Of a DNA stretch of 5,701 nt, positions 5,692 to 5,701 are shown piece after piece. This DNA is from Candidatus Bathyarchaeota archaeon (GTDB lineage Archaea > Thermoproteota > Bathyarchaeia > RBG-16-48-13 > JAGMEO01): positions 1 to 5,701 of the forward strand of contig JAGMEO010000035.1 in the NCBI GenBank assembly GCA_023128135.1, in the 5' to 3' direction. How positions within the stretch are numbered: the first letter of the stretch is position 1; the number at the start of each line of letters is the position of its first letter. The position numbers and the translations under genes were made by a program. A model generated the notes under the pieces. It searched no databases. It worked only from the letters and a program-made list of their open reading frames with translations, and was not told the DNA's origin.

Positions 5692-5701
5692 AACTACTCA
5701 T

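Noticed and set aside
5678..5701. Seven-codon open frame starting with ATG at the right edge
   Set aside because: It is too short to support as a gene. The overlapping TGA at 5698-5700 may be the end of an upstream gene, but its frame cannot be judged from one codon.

Overview
The window looks like part of the chromosome of an uncultured archaeon. It is visibly A+T-rich, its genes are tightly packed, and several carry Shine-Dalgarno sites close to the start. Archaeal-type TATA boxes sit about 25 bases ahead of the inferred transcript starts. The proteins resemble archaeal versions: a HypB without a His-rich N-terminus, a HycI-type protease, a BioB-like radical SAM protein, and sequence like the methanogen-type Mvh hydrogenase and Hdr complexes. 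A Bathyarchaeia-like or methanogen-related lineage is my guess, but I cannot place it from sequence alone.

Layout. Bases 1-3606 hold a minus-strand operon for [NiFe]-hydrogenase maturation, transcribed right to left as hypF, hypC, hypB, hypA. hypA runs off the left edge. Gaps are 25, 12 and 21 bases. Just upstream on the same strand (3703-4044) is a 113-residue protein. Its first ~24 residues look like the N-terminus of an MvhG-type hydrogenase small subunit. The rest looks like the C-terminal end of heterodisulfide reductase subunit HdrB. This chimera is the most unusual item in the window. A 123-base divergent intergenic region (4045-4167) follows, with TATA-like boxes facing both ways and a perfect 12-base palindrome between them. 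The plus-strand gene at 4168-4665 encodes a HycI-type hydrogenase maturation endopeptidase. It converges, with 3 bases between stops, on a minus-strand radical SAM gene (4669-5640 or 5676) of the biotin-synthase-like archaeal type.

How the genes fit together. HypF makes the carbamoyl-derived cyanide ligand with HypE. HypC carries the iron centre between HypD and the hydrogenase large subunit. HypA and HypB insert nickel. HycI then removes the large subunit's C-terminal tail. HypD, HypE and the hydrogenase structural subunits are not in view. The chimeric Mvh/Hdr gene, placed between the maturation operon and the protease, suggests that a hydrogenase/heterodisulfide-reductase cluster may once have stood here or nearby. 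The radical SAM gene may be unrelated to hydrogenase; one candidate role is archaeal lipoyl synthesis. Five or six of the seven genes use non-ATG starts (TTG, GTG, possibly CTG). No gene-free stretch exceeds 300 bases, and I saw no RNA genes, mobile elements, CRISPR arrays or convincing terminators.
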